Below, one piece after another: positions 6,863 to 15,214 of a stretch of 19,882 nt of DNA. The notes below the pieces were generated by a model, which saw nothing but the letters and a program-made list of their open reading frames with translations, had not been told where the DNA came from and did not search any database. The stretch lies in contig JAHECQ010000021.1 of assembly GCA_024641625.1 (NCBI GenBank), positions 1-19,882 of the forward strand, written 5' to 3'. This DNA is from Acidimicrobiales bacterium. GTDB taxonomy: Bacteria; Actinomycetota; Acidimicrobiia; Acidimicrobiales; SZUA-35. The translations under genes were made by a program, and so were the position numbers. The first letter of the stretch is position 1. Every line of letters starts with the position of its first letter.

Positions 6863-7774
6863 GTGACAATGACGGACTGGGGCAGAGAGCGACGAAAGCT
6901 CACGGATGCAGTGAGCGTATTGGTCGGAGCGGCGAATGGCCTCTACCCGTCGGGGAACTCGCTTGTCGTCGAGGGCTCGGCGGAGGCCGTCATCATCGAT
7001 CCCTCGGTCACCGTTGTCGCCAAGGGCGGCGCCCACGTGCCGATCGACGCCGTCATCAACAGTCACGGGCACGAGGACCATGTCGCAGGAAACGGCCTGT
7101 TCAGCGGCGCGCGGGTTCATGTTCACCACCAGGATCTCCTGGCCGCTCGAAGTCTCGATGGGCTGATGGCCATCTACGGTTTCGAGGGTCAGGCGCGCAT
7201 CGACTTCGAACAGGTGGTCCTCGAGGAATTCAGCTATGTCCCTCGTCCCGATGCCCAAGGTTTCGGCGACGGGCATCGCTGGAATCTCGGTGGCGTCGAC
7301 ATCGAGGCTGTCCACCTTCCGGGACACACCAGAGGGCACTGTGGCTTTCGTGTGTCCGATGGAGTCTTCTTTCTGTCCGACATCGATCTCACCGGTTTCG
7401 GCCCCTACTACGGCGACGTCTGGTCGAGTCTCGAACAGTTCGAGGAAAGCCTGCGAATGGTCCGCGACGAGGACGCCGACTTCTACGTGACGTTCCACCA
7501 CAAAGGCGTGATCGAGGGAAGAGCAGCATTCCTTCAGCTGGTCGACGGCTTCGCCGAAGTGATCGAGCGGCGCCACAGCGAGATGCTTGCCTTCCTGGTC
7601 GAGCCCCGATCCCTCGACGAGATGGCGGCACATCGTTTCGTGTATCGACCCCACGTCGAAGGCACGCACATCCCGACCATCGAACGCCGGACGGCTGGCA
7701 TGCACGTCGAACGCATGTTGCGTCGAGGGGAGGCTGCAGAGGTGGCGGCCGGCCGCTTCCAGCGTCTCGCCTGA
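6863..7774 (+). CDS. MBL-fold metallo-hydrolase
   Basis: 303 residues. Metal-binding motifs of the metallo-beta-lactamase superfamily are all present: S-H68-G-H70-E-D72-H73 (the HxHxDH motif), LPGH154TRGH, SDIDLTGF with D172/D174, and a late histidine in VTFHHKG (about 211-212). It is therefore probably an active dinuclear zinc or iron hydrolase. The C-terminal ~85 residues are helical and charged (AEVIERRHSEMLAFL...), as in glyoxalase II-like and hydroxyacyl-thioester hydrolase relatives. The substrate cannot be read from the sequence. The start at GTG 6863 fits the promoter 7 nt upstream; the open frame before it has no similarity. It is divergent from the PAC2 gene and convergent with the ThDP enzyme gene. 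Confidence 0.88.
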   Translation: MTMTDWGRERRKLTDAVSVLVGAANGLYPSGNSLVVEGSAEAVIIDPSVTVVAKGGAHVPIDAVINSHGHEDHVAGNGLFSGARVHVHHQDLLAARSLDGLMAIYGFEGQARIDFEQVVLEEFSYVPRPDAQGFGDGHRWNLGGVDIEAVHLPGHTRGHCGFRVSDGVFFLSDIDLTGFGPYYGDVWSSLEQFEESLRMVRDEDADFYVTFHHKGVIEGRAAFLQLVDGFAEVIERRHSEMLAFLVEPRSLDEMAAHRFVYRPHVEGTHIPTIERRTAGMHVERMLRRGEAAEVAAGRFQRLA

Positions 7775-7805
7775 CCTCTCCCCCATCTGGCCCCCTCCTG
7801 TGCGA

Positions 7806-9449
7806 TCAGGTGTAGGTCGATCCCTTGGGGTCGCCGAGGTCTCGACGAATCTCGACGTTCACCAACGCCGGGAGTCCCGAATCGAACGCCCGTCGCAGCG
7901 CCGGACCGATGCCATCGGGTTCGGTGACATGTTCGCCGTAACCGCCGAGCGCCTCGACCACCTTGTCGTAGCGGGTGAAGTTCAGCTCCGTCGCCACCAC
8001 CCGATCCGCTCCGTAGAGCTTGGCCTGCGGGCGAATCATCTGACCCCAGGCCGCATCGTTGCCAACGATCCCCACGATCGGAAGACCGAATCGTACTGCG
8101 GTGTCGAACTCGAAGCCGTTGAGCCCGAACGAACCGTCGCCGTACACGATCAGCACCCGCTGGTCGGGGTGGGCAAGTTGGGCCGCGAGCGCAAACGGCA
8201 TGCCCACTCCCAGCGTTCCGAGCGGACCCGGGTCCATCCACGTACCGTGCTCGGGCACGCGGAGCACCTTCGAGGTCTGGGCCACGATGTCACCACCGTC
8301 ACCGATCACGATCATTGTGTCGTCGGTGTCGACGAAATCGGCAATCTCACGGCACAGACGCAGCGGATCGATCGGTACCTCGTCGGAGTCCAACGAGGCC
8401 GCCAGATTCACTTCGGCTCGTTGCTCGATCGCCCGCAGCTCGGCTGAGTAGTCGCTGAAGTCCGCCACACCGACCATGGCGATCTGATCGGCGACGGCGT
8501 CGAGGTTTCGGCCGACGTTGCCGACCAGGCCCACCGCCGGCGATCGATTGGCGCCGATGAGCGTCTCGTCCAGATCGAGTTGGATGATCTTCGCCGATCG
8601 CGGGATGGAGTTGCCGTACTTCATCCGGAAATCCAGTGGCGTTCCCGCCAGGACCACCACATCTGCTCGAGCAAGGGCATCGGCACGACTCCGATTGAAG
8701 AACTGCGGATGACTCATGGGGATCTGACCCCGGGCCATACCGTTGGTGAACACCGGGATGTTCAGCGCCTCGGCGAATGCCCGCAGCGCCTCGGAACCTT
8801 CCGACCACTTCAGCCCCGTGCCGGCCATCACCATCGGCCGCTGGGCGCCGGCCAGCAAGGCGGCGGCCTCCTCGACCAGCTCATTGTCGGCCGTCGCCTT
8901 GACGCGGTAGTCCCGGAAAGTGGGCAGCTCCACCTTCTCGTGATCGATCGGTGCGCCGAGGACGTCGATGGGAATCTCGAGGAACGCCGGACCGGGCACA
9001 CCCGAGAGCGCAGCGCGGATGCCGGTCTCGATGTACTCACCGATGCGGGCGGTGTCGTAGCAGGCGTCGGCCCACTTGGTGATCGGCCGCATGACCGACA
9101 CGTGGTCCATCTCCTGCAACGAACCACGCCGAAGGTTCTTGAACGAGCCCTGGCCTCCGAAGACGAGGATCGGCGAGTTGGCCCGCCACGCATTGGCGAC
9201 GCCGGTGATTCCATCGGTGACCCCGGGGCCGGCCGTCAGAATCGCCACGCCCACCTTGCCCGGGTGCAGTCGAGCCCATGCGTCGGCGGCGTGCGTTGCT
9301 GCCTGTTCGTGGCGGACGTCGATGACCCGTATTCCTTCGTCGAGACAGCCATCGTAGATCGCCATGACATGGCCGCCCGACAAGGTGAACACGCACTCCA
9401 CCCCGGCTGCCTTCAAGGCCTTGGCGGCCAGCCGTCCTCCGTGAGTCAT
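7806..9449 (-). CDS. Thiamine-diphosphate enzyme, acetolactate synthase (IlvG)-like
   Basis: 547 residues with the three-domain layout of ThDP enzymes. The N-terminal Pyr domain has FTLSGGHVMAIYDG (about 21-34) and the catalytic glutamate in DVRHE48QAATHAADAWAR. The middle domain is near 190-330 (PMVMAGTGLKWSEG, FTNGMARGQIP). The C-terminal PP domain has the ThDP/Mg motif G437-D-G-S, 24 residues, then N464-D465. The pattern resembles mycobacterial IlvG and related 2-hydroxyacyl-CoA lyase or oxalyl-CoA decarboxylase-like proteins more than the biosynthetic IlvB. True acetolactate synthase activity is therefore uncertain, and no ilvN or ilvC is adjacent. ATG 9449 is chosen because GAGAGGA lies just upstream and the ThDP-family similarity begins there. 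The frame stays open to 9821 but would overlap the divergent crotonase. Confidence 0.88.
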   Translation of the reverse strand: MTHGGRLAAKALKAAGVECVFTLSGGHVMAIYDGCLDEGIRVIDVRHEQAATHAADAWARLHPGKVGVAILTAGPGVTDGITGVANAWRANSPILVFGGQGSFKNLRRGSLQEMDHVSVMRPITKWADACYDTARIGEYIETGIRAALSGVPGPAFLEIPIDVLGAPIDHEKVELPTFRDYRVKATADNELVEEAAALLAGAQRPMVMAGTGLKWSEGSEALRAFAEALNIPVFTNGMARGQIPMSHPQFFNRSRADALARADVVVLAGTPLDFRMKYGNSIPRSAKIIQLDLDETLIGANRSPAVGLVGNVGRNLDAVADQIAMVGVADFSDYSAELRAIEQRAEVNLAASLDSDEVPIDPLRLCREIADFVDTDDTMIVIGDGGDIVAQTSKVLRVPEHGTWMDPGPLGTLGVGMPFALAAQLAHPDQRVLIVYGDGSFGLNGFEFDTAVRFGLPIVGIVGNDAAWGQMIRPQAKLYGADRVVATELNFTRYDKVVEALGGYGEHVTEPDGIGPALRRAFDSGLPALVNVEIRRDLGDPKGSTYT

Positions 9450-9521
9450 GGTTGTCCTCTCAGTTCTCGAATACTGCTCAACCGCGAGTCGGACACGAAC
9501 GCCGTCCCTGCGCCGGTCGTC

Positions 9522-9551
9522 TTGGGTACACCGTTGCCGACAACCTACGAT
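9522..9551 (+). promoter_or_regulatory. Promoter of the crotonase gene, leaderless
   Basis: TTGGGT (9522-9527), 18-bp spacer, TACGAT (9546-9551), then 6 nt to the ATG at 9558. Confidence 0.5.
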
Positions 9552-9557
9552 CCCGCA

Positions 9558-10361
9558 ATGGCCAACGTCGAAATCAGTCAGCCCGAGCCCCAGATCACCC
9601 AGATCACCCTCAACCGGCCCGAGGCGCTGAACGCCTTGACCTACGATCTGGTCGACGAACTGCATCAGGCCCTGACGGCCATCAATGCCGACCACAATTG
9701 CCGGGTGGTCATCATCACCGGTGCAGGGCGCGGATTCTGCGCCGGCCTCGATCTCCGAGGATTCGGAACGGTGCCCGGGACCGAGACCTTCGGCAAACCG
9801 CAACAGGGCATGGCGGTCCAACAGTTCATCGCCAGTCTCGTTCCGCGGCTTCGGTCACTCCGCCAGCCGGTGATCTCCGCCATCAACGGAGCGGCGGCCG
9901 GTGGCGGGTTCGCCATTGCGTTGGCCAGCGATGTCCGTATCTGTTCGGATTCAGCCAAGTTCGGGAGCGCCTTCGTCCGCCTGGGCATCTCGGGTTGTGA
10001 CATCGGCGTGTCGTGGCTGCTCCCCCGCCTCATCGGGGCCTCCCGGTCCCACGAGCTCCTCCTCACCGGCCGAGTCTTCGACGCGACCGAAGCCGACAAG
10101 CTGGGGCTGGTGAGTCGGATGGTTCCCGGTGACGAACTCATGGAATCCGCCCTCACCACCGCTCGGCTCATCGCCGCCAACAGCCCGATGGGCGTGTGGA
10201 TGACGAAGGAGGTGATGTGGTCGAACCTCGAGGTCACCTCGCTGCAGGCAGGCATCGACCTCGAGAACCGCACCCAGATCCTCACGTCGCAGACCGAGGA
10301 CTCACGAGCGGCGATGGCCGGCTTCCTGCATGGCCAGAAGATCGACTGGCAGAACCGTTGA
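9558..10361 (+). CDS. Enoyl-CoA hydratase/isomerase (crotonase) family protein, atypical active site
   Basis: 267 residues. The crotonase fold is clear: ITLNRPEALNALTYDLVDEL (16-35), the first oxyanion-hole segment GRGFCAGLDL (57-66), the second in AINGAAAGGGFAIALASDVRICS (108-130), KFGSAFVRLG (134-143), and LLLTGRVFDATEADKLGLV downstream. Both catalytic glutamates of classical hydratases are absent. The Glu144-equivalent is Ala119 and the Glu164-equivalent is Phe139, while Asp148 lies in GCDIG. This points away from simple hydration, towards an isomerase, another acyl-CoA reaction or an uncharacterised actinobacterial EchA subgroup. The start at ATG 9558 has a leaderless-type -10 box 6 nt upstream. 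It is divergent from the ThDP enzyme gene (108 bp) and nearly abuts the convergent lipoprotein gene (16 bp). Confidence 0.9.
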   Translation: MANVEISQPEPQITQITLNRPEALNALTYDLVDELHQALTAINADHNCRVVIITGAGRGFCAGLDLRGFGTVPGTETFGKPQQGMAVQQFIASLVPRLRSLRQPVISAINGAAAGGGFAIALASDVRICSDSAKFGSAFVRLGISGCDIGVSWLLPRLIGASRSHELLLTGRVFDATEADKLGLVSRMVPGDELMESALTTARLIAANSPMGVWMTKEVMWSNLEVTSLQAGIDLENRTQILTSQTEDSRAAMAGFLHGQKIDWQNR

Positions 10362-10377
10362 CTCGGCCTCGGTGCAC

Positions 10378-10881
10378 TCAGCCGCGCCCGCGTAGCTCCT
10401 CGGGCTCGAGGCACAACGACACTGCCGTCACCACCGCCAACTCCACCTCTACCGGCGAGACCTTCTCCTCGGCCAGCTGATCGGCCACGAGCTCGACCAA
10501 CAAGCTGCGGTCGACCCGCTCACCGGCGCAGGCGATCGACCTCGCCGATGCGCCGGCCGTGAACAGACTCAGGGCCGATCTGGCGATCTCCTGGGCACCA
10601 GCACATTCGATGATGCGCTCAGCCACCGCTCGGGCGATCTCGACCGTCAGCGCATCGCCATCGAGCGCCGTTGCTTCGTCGTCGGTCAACGTTCGGGCAG
10701 CGCATTGGGCATCGGTGAGTGCCAGCGACAGCTCCACCGCCTCGGAGCGTTCGACGAGCTGGTCCGCCGCAGCAGCCACCCGATCATCAGCAAGACCTGA
10801 TCGAGAACAACCCGAAAGCGCCAGAACCAAGGCCACAGTGGACCGAAAGAGCAATGACCCACGGAGGCGCCCCGCAAACAT
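10378..10881 (-). CDS. Small predicted lipoprotein, unknown function
   Basis: 167 residues. A basic start (MFAGRLRGSLLFR) precedes a hydrophobic stretch and the lipobox LALSG-C25, so the mature protein should be lipid-anchored on the outer face of the membrane. The mature part is Ala/Glu-rich and helical. It carries four cysteines in similar settings (DAQC, IIEC, IAC, SLC) and has no domain I recognise. The ATG is 9 nt after the stop of the PAS-GGDEF-EAL gene, and a GAGG touches the ATG directly, too close to work as a normal ribosome site. Translation probably depends on coupling to the gene upstream, or starts a few codons downstream. Confidence 0.75.
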   Translation of the reverse strand: MFAGRLRGSLLFRSTVALVLALSGCSRSGLADDRVAAAADQLVERSEAVELSLALTDAQCAARTLTDDEATALDGDALTVEIARAVAERIIECAGAQEIARSALSLFTAGASARSIACAGERVDRSLLVELVADQLAEEKVSPVEVELAVVTAVSLCLEPEELRGRG

Positions 10882-10890
10882 CCTCTGAAC

Positions 10891-13800
10891 TTACTGGGCA
10901 GTCTCGCGAATCTTCGTCATGATGACTGCGGCAGCGGTGCCAGCCCAGCCTTGATCAATCCAATGTTCGAGCGCGTCGGGGGTCATCGGCCGAGCAAGGA
11001 AGAACCCCTGACCAAAGTCGCACCCCAAGTCCCGCAGAAGTGTCATCTGGCCGGGTGTCTCGATGCCTTCGGCGACGACCACTGCGCCCAAACCATGAGC
11101 CAGCTCGACCACGCCACTGACCAGGTTGGCCGCTTCGTTCGAGTGTTCGATCTCGTCGACGTAAACCTTGTCGATCTTGAGGATGTCGAACGGGACATCG
11201 CGTAGATGCGAGATCCCGGCAGCGCCCGTCCCGAAATCGTCGACGGCGATGCGGACGCCCAGCGCTCGGAAACTCTCGAGCTGCTGACGAAGCAATGCCG
11301 CATCCTCGATGAAGGTCGACTCGGTGAGCTCAATAGTGAGCTTGCTCGGTGGGACACCCGCCTCGGCGATGATCCGGTGGAGAATGCCCACCTCCCCAGC
11401 TTGCTCCAGCTGACGGGCCGACACATTGATGGCCATCGCCAGGTGGTCGCCGCCCGGAAGCGAGTTGTGCCACTCGTGCAATTGGACGGAGGAACGACGC
11501 ATCACCATTCGCCCGAGTTCGATGATCGAGCCGGTCGACTCGGCCAGCGGGATGAACATCCCTGGCGACACGTGCCCACGTGTCGGGTGATTCCACCGCA
11601 GGAGCGCTTCCACCGAGGTCACCTGATTCGCCTTCAAGTCAAAGACCGGCTGGTAGACGAGAGTGAACTGATCGGTCTCGATGTTTGCTCGCAAGTCGGC
11701 GGCGAGCTCGAAGCGTTCTGCTGCTGCCGTCCGCATCGATTCGTCGAACAGCGTGAATGCACGCTCGTGGGCCCGGCCGTAGCGACACGCAAGACTGGCG
11801 TTCTCGAGCAAGATGGTCGGGTTCTCCCGGCGGTCGTGAGTGTGGGCAGCGCCGAATGTGGCCTTGAGGTCGACCTGTCTCCCGCCGATCTCGTACGGTT
11901 CATCGAACACGGCAAGCACGGTCGAGACCATGTTGTTGATCGCATCTCCATGTTTCGAGAAGGTCGACACGATCACGAACTCATCGGCGTCCAGGCGAGC
12001 CAACCGGTCAGTGGATCGGATGACGGATCGCACGCGGTTGGCCACCTCCACCAGGAGGTTGTCGCCCGCTTCGAAGCCAACGCTCGAATTGATCTCGGAG
12101 AAGTTCACCATGTCCAGGTGGATGACGCCGATCATCTCGTCTCGACCGAGGCTCTGGAGCGCACGCTGCAGTTCGGGCACGATCGACGAACGGTTGAGCA
12201 CCCCGGTGAGTGGGTCGTAGAGCGCCTGGTTGCGAAGGCTCTCCTCCAGCAACCGTTGTTCGGTGACGTCATGGACGGTGATGAGGATCGAGTCGCCGTC
12301 CTCGAGTTGCATCGCGGCAAACCCCACTTTGGCGACGCGAATTTCGTCCGATGCCGTACGCAGTTCGAGAAGCAACTCCTCTTCCCTCAACTCGTTGCCC
12401 CAAACCAGCATGGCACTTTCCATGGTTGCGACACCGCGCGCGGTCAGCAGGCCTCGTGCGTGTGTGCCGATCAGATCGCCCGGGGAGAAGCCGAGGAGAC
12501 GCGACACATTCGGACTGACGTAGGAAATCCGCTCCTCCGCATCGATCAGAGCGAAGACATCATTCGAATGCTGGATCAGTGCACGGTAACGACCCTCAGA
12601 CGTCCTCACCTGGAGTTCGGCCATCTTGCGGTCGTTGACGTCACGGAAGCTGTAGACAAGTCCGCCGACCTCGGGGTCGGAGCGCAGGTCACGCACCGAA
12701 GCAGTGAACCAGTGGTAGTGGCCGTCGGCATGTATCAACCGCACGTCAAAGGGCTCGACCACAATCTGACCGTCCGCTGATGACGCGATCGCGGCCCTGA
12801 TACGTGCGGCATCGACGGCGTCAACGAACCGAAGTGGGCTCTCGCCCAGCACTTCGTCGTCGTCACGGCCCAACAATCGGCTGACGGTGGAGCCGACCAC
12901 GGTCACGATCGAACTTCCGTTCTTCACCAGCATCACGATGTCGTTGGAGTCCTGGGACAGTGCCCGGAACCGATGATGGGCTCTCTCCTCGTGCATCCGT
13001 TCCCGCCACAGAGCTGTCTCGAGCGCGAGATCCAATTGACTGGCCGCAGAGCGAATCGCCCGCTCGACCATCCGACCTGGTCGGTGTGTCAGTCCGACGA
13101 CCAAGTAGCTGTGCGACTCGACTTCCAGGCGTGCAAACACAAGATGGTTGTACACCGCCGGCACATGGTCGCCGAGTGCCAAGCTATCGGCATCATCTGG
13201 CACCTCGCCCCAAAGCATCCTCGCCTTGCCATCCGGCTTGCCATTGATCGCAGGTGTCACCGCCGCAGCAATGGTCCGATCGCTTCGACCAATCACCACA
13301 CTAGCGGTAGGTCGCCCGCCGAGATTGGCGATCGACTCGAGGACAATCGGTGTCGTGACCTCCCCTGATCGAGACGCCACGAGCAGCTCACCCAACGCGC
13401 CCAATGCGAGCTGAAGTTCATAATCTTGATCACGGGAACGAAGCATCAGATAGATGCGCATGCCCGAAATGGCGATAGCACCGAGTGTCGACCAGAGCAG
13501 GAACTGGTATTGCGCCGGGCCATCCACTCCGGCGCCCACATCCATGAGCGTGAGCACCGGAAGAGACAGCATCGCCACCGAAGCGACCAGCTGAACCGAC
13601 CCGAACTGGCGCCGATTTGCGACGATACCCAGCCGTCCATGAGCGTGCGGCGACACCCTGAGAAACGCCCAGATGAGTGGGACGAACGGCGCCGATGGAA
13701 GATAGACGGCCACCAGGTGAGCCAGTCTGAACTCGTCTTGAAAAGACGAGGCGACTTCCATCAAGACTGCCACCACCGCCGAAACGAACCACGGGAGTCC

Positions 13801-14310
13801 CATTCGGTTGTTGCCGGACCTGCCCACATAGCTGAGGGAAATGACAAATGCAAAGATGCCGACAAATGGGACGAAGATCAGACTGTCTGAGCGCTGGAGC
13901 GGGGCCCACGCCTGGCTGAGCAGTACGGAGCTGGTCAAGCCCACGAGGGCAGACTCCAAGAGAACTTCCAGCTGCAGCCGTTGTCTATTCCCCAGAACAC
14001 CCGTGAGTGTTCCGACGAGAAGCGGCACGTAAGCCACCATGTAGAAAGGTTCAGCCGGCCCCTGCCCTCTTTCGAACTCGACGAGGTAGGCCAGCGAGAA
14101 GAATGGGCACGCCAGAGAAATGCCGTAGTAGACACCCGACAAGGCATTCTGACCTTGGCGGACCAGCCTTCTGGCGTGACGCAGAGCCAGCACGCCACAG
14201 GTCAACGCAGTGACGACATATACGAACACTGCCATCCGCGTCGTCGTGACCATGGCCACAGCGACGAGCAGGAAGTAGCCCGCCAGGAGGCGAGTCTGCA
14301 GTGAAAGCAC
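10891..14310 (-). CDS. Membrane sensor with PAS-PAS-degenerate GGDEF-EAL (probable c-di-GMP phosphodiesterase)
   Basis: 1139 residues. Residues 1-295 hold about eight to ten hydrophobic helices (an uncharacterised MASE-like membrane sensor). About 300-435 may be a GAF-like region, 445-562 PAS1 (ending YSFRDVNDRK), 574-688 PAS2 (ending ITVHDVTEQR), 695-857 GGDEF and 870-1120 EAL. The GGDEF signature is altered to L-D-A-D-E-F (773-778), so diguanylate cyclase activity is unlikely. The EAL domain keeps EALLRW (901), NVSA (962), ELTES (994-998), DDFGTG (1024), K1046 and AEGIET (1080s), so c-di-GMP hydrolysis is expected. GTG 14310 has GGAAG just upstream. It lies between the acyltransferase gene (79 bp upstream) and the lipoprotein gene (9 bp downstream), all in the same direction. 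The sensed signal is unknown. Confidence 0.93.
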   Translation of the reverse strand: MLSLQTRLLAGYFLLVAVAMVTTTRMAVFVYVVTALTCGVLALRHARRLVRQGQNALSGVYYGISLACPFFSLAYLVEFERGQGPAEPFYMVAYVPLLVGTLTGVLGNRQRLQLEVLLESALVGLTSSVLLSQAWAPLQRSDSLIFVPFVGIFAFVISLSYVGRSGNNRMGLPWFVSAVVAVLMEVASSFQDEFRLAHLVAVYLPSAPFVPLIWAFLRVSPHAHGRLGIVANRRQFGSVQLVASVAMLSLPVLTLMDVGAGVDGPAQYQFLLWSTLGAIAISGMRIYLMLRSRDQDYELQLALGALGELLVASRSGEVTTPIVLESIANLGGRPTASVVIGRSDRTIAAAVTPAINGKPDGKARMLWGEVPDDADSLALGDHVPAVYNHLVFARLEVESHSYLVVGLTHRPGRMVERAIRSAASQLDLALETALWRERMHEERAHHRFRALSQDSNDIVMLVKNGSSIVTVVGSTVSRLLGRDDDEVLGESPLRFVDAVDAARIRAAIASSADGQIVVEPFDVRLIHADGHYHWFTASVRDLRSDPEVGGLVYSFRDVNDRKMAELQVRTSEGRYRALIQHSNDVFALIDAEERISYVSPNVSRLLGFSPGDLIGTHARGLLTARGVATMESAMLVWGNELREEELLLELRTASDEIRVAKVGFAAMQLEDGDSILITVHDVTEQRLLEESLRNQALYDPLTGVLNRSSIVPELQRALQSLGRDEMIGVIHLDMVNFSEINSSVGFEAGDNLLVEVANRVRSVIRSTDRLARLDADEFVIVSTFSKHGDAINNMVSTVLAVFDEPYEIGGRQVDLKATFGAAHTHDRRENPTILLENASLACRYGRAHERAFTLFDESMRTAAAERFELAADLRANIETDQFTLVYQPVFDLKANQVTSVEALLRWNHPTRGHVSPGMFIPLAESTGSIIELGRMVMRRSSVQLHEWHNSLPGGDHLAMAINVSARQLEQAGEVGILHRIIAEAGVPPSKLTIELTESTFIEDAALLRQQLESFRALGVRIAVDDFGTGAAGISHLRDVPFDILKIDKVYVDEIEHSNEAANLVSGVVELAHGLGAVVVAEGIETPGQMTLLRDLGCDFGQGFFLARPMTPDALEHWIDQGWAGTAAAVIMTKIRETAQ

Positions 14311-14323
14311 AAGCTTCCATCGG

Positions 14324-14347
14324 AATCTAGGACTCCACCTTTAGGTG
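14324..14347 (-). promoter_or_regulatory. Possible internal promoter with overlapping palindrome before the sensor gene
   Basis: On the minus strand a CACCT-AA-AGGTG inverted repeat (14336-14347) is followed 6 nt later by TAGATT (14324-14329), 13 nt before the GTG. A -10 box next to a palindrome suggests a regulated promoter inside the gene cluster. The regulator is unknown. Confidence 0.35.
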
Positions 14348-14389
14348 ATCATGGTTCTCAACCCGCGCCGCCGGCACTGGGAGGAAGGA

Positions 14390-15214
14390 TCAGCGTCTGC
14401 TCGCGCGACTGACTGCGGCAAACAATCCCCTGGCAGAGACGTTCGACCGTCGAATACGACGGAGATCCAACGCCGGTAGCGAAATGCCTCCAGGCACGCT
14501 GCTCAAATCACCCCGAACAATAGCATCGACTTCGGGGGACTTCGTTCGATACTCCAACCAGAATCCGGACATGCGGAACAGTCCCGGAAGCGAAGGCTTG
14601 CCAGCTTCCACGAAGTCAGGAAGCCCACAAATTCTCTCGAAATTCAATCCCATGAACATTCGAATGATTCTGTCCATGCGAACATCCAGATCAGCGACCA
14701 GGATATCCGAGTCGAAATGAAGCGCGGTGAGCCAAACCATCGCCACCGAAAGCTTCACCGGCAGCAATCCATCGAACGATCGCCAATCTGGATCGATGAC
14801 GAGTGAGGCGACGTCAGTGACCGTCACAACATCGAAATCCAAATCGTGGTAGGCCTCAACGTCGGTTCGGCGGCAACCCCAGACATCGACCGTTTCCAAA
14901 TCGGATGTCGTCTTGAGGTCAGAGTAGCCACCCGATATCACCCGAGACGCCGCAACAAGTTGCCTCGAAGGGTGGTGAATCAGACAGCTGAAGGTAGATC
15001 GATCGTCGTACAGACGGTACTCGCGGCACATCTTCGAAGCTTGATAGTCGAACTCGTCACAGATGATTTGCCGTTCCAGGGCGGATGCTCTCTCGAACCA
15101 GGGACTGTCAGAGGTGACGAAGTAGACGCCCCAAACCGTGGACTCTGTATCGGATCGATCCTCTGGCCACTCTTCGAGTTCGAGAGACAGGCTTTCACCG
15201 GGCAAGAGAACCAC
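14390..15214 (-). CDS. GNAT-fold N-acyltransferase, autoinducer-synthase/FeeM-like
   Basis: 274 residues. The pattern is that of the LuxI/FeeM branch of acyl-CoA N-acyltransferases. RASALERQIICDEFDY (42-57) is followed by EYRLYDDRSTFSCLIHHPSRQLVAASRVIS (65-94: an acidic residue, Tyr-Asp, a beta-hairpin, then the R-hydrophobic strand). Next come VVTVTDVASLVIDPDWRS (129-146) and LPVKLSVAMVWLTALHFDSDILVADLDVRMDRIIRMFMGLNFERICGLP (151-199), the usual helix, strand and GLNFE loop. The last ~70 residues are variable. I cannot align the invariant LuxI Arg/Phe/Trp set with confidence, so AHL synthesis is a hypothesis; N-acyl amino-acid synthesis is equally possible. The GTG start lacks a good ribosome site. 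The gene is poorer in GC than its neighbours. It lies 79 bp upstream of the PAS-GGDEF-EAL gene. Confidence 0.55.
   Translation of the reverse strand: MVLLPGESLSLELEEWPEDRSDTESTVWGVYFVTSDSPWFERASALERQIICDEFDYQASKMCREYRLYDDRSTFSCLIHHPSRQLVAASRVISGGYSDLKTTSDLETVDVWGCRRTDVEAYHDLDFDVVTVTDVASLVIDPDWRSFDGLLPVKLSVAMVWLTALHFDSDILVADLDVRMDRIIRMFMGLNFERICGLPDFVEAGKPSLPGLFRMSGFWLEYRTKSPEVDAIVRGDLSSVPGGISLPALDLRRIRRSNVSARGLFAAVSRASRR

Noticed and set aside
9450..9821. 124-residue N-terminal extension of the ThDP enzyme
   Set aside because: It would overlap the divergent crotonase coding sequence and its promoter. The family similarity and an SD site place the start at 9449.
11206..12780. 524-codon plus-strand open frame
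   Set aside because: It lies entirely antisense to the GGDEF-EAL region, whose motifs are clear on the other strand.
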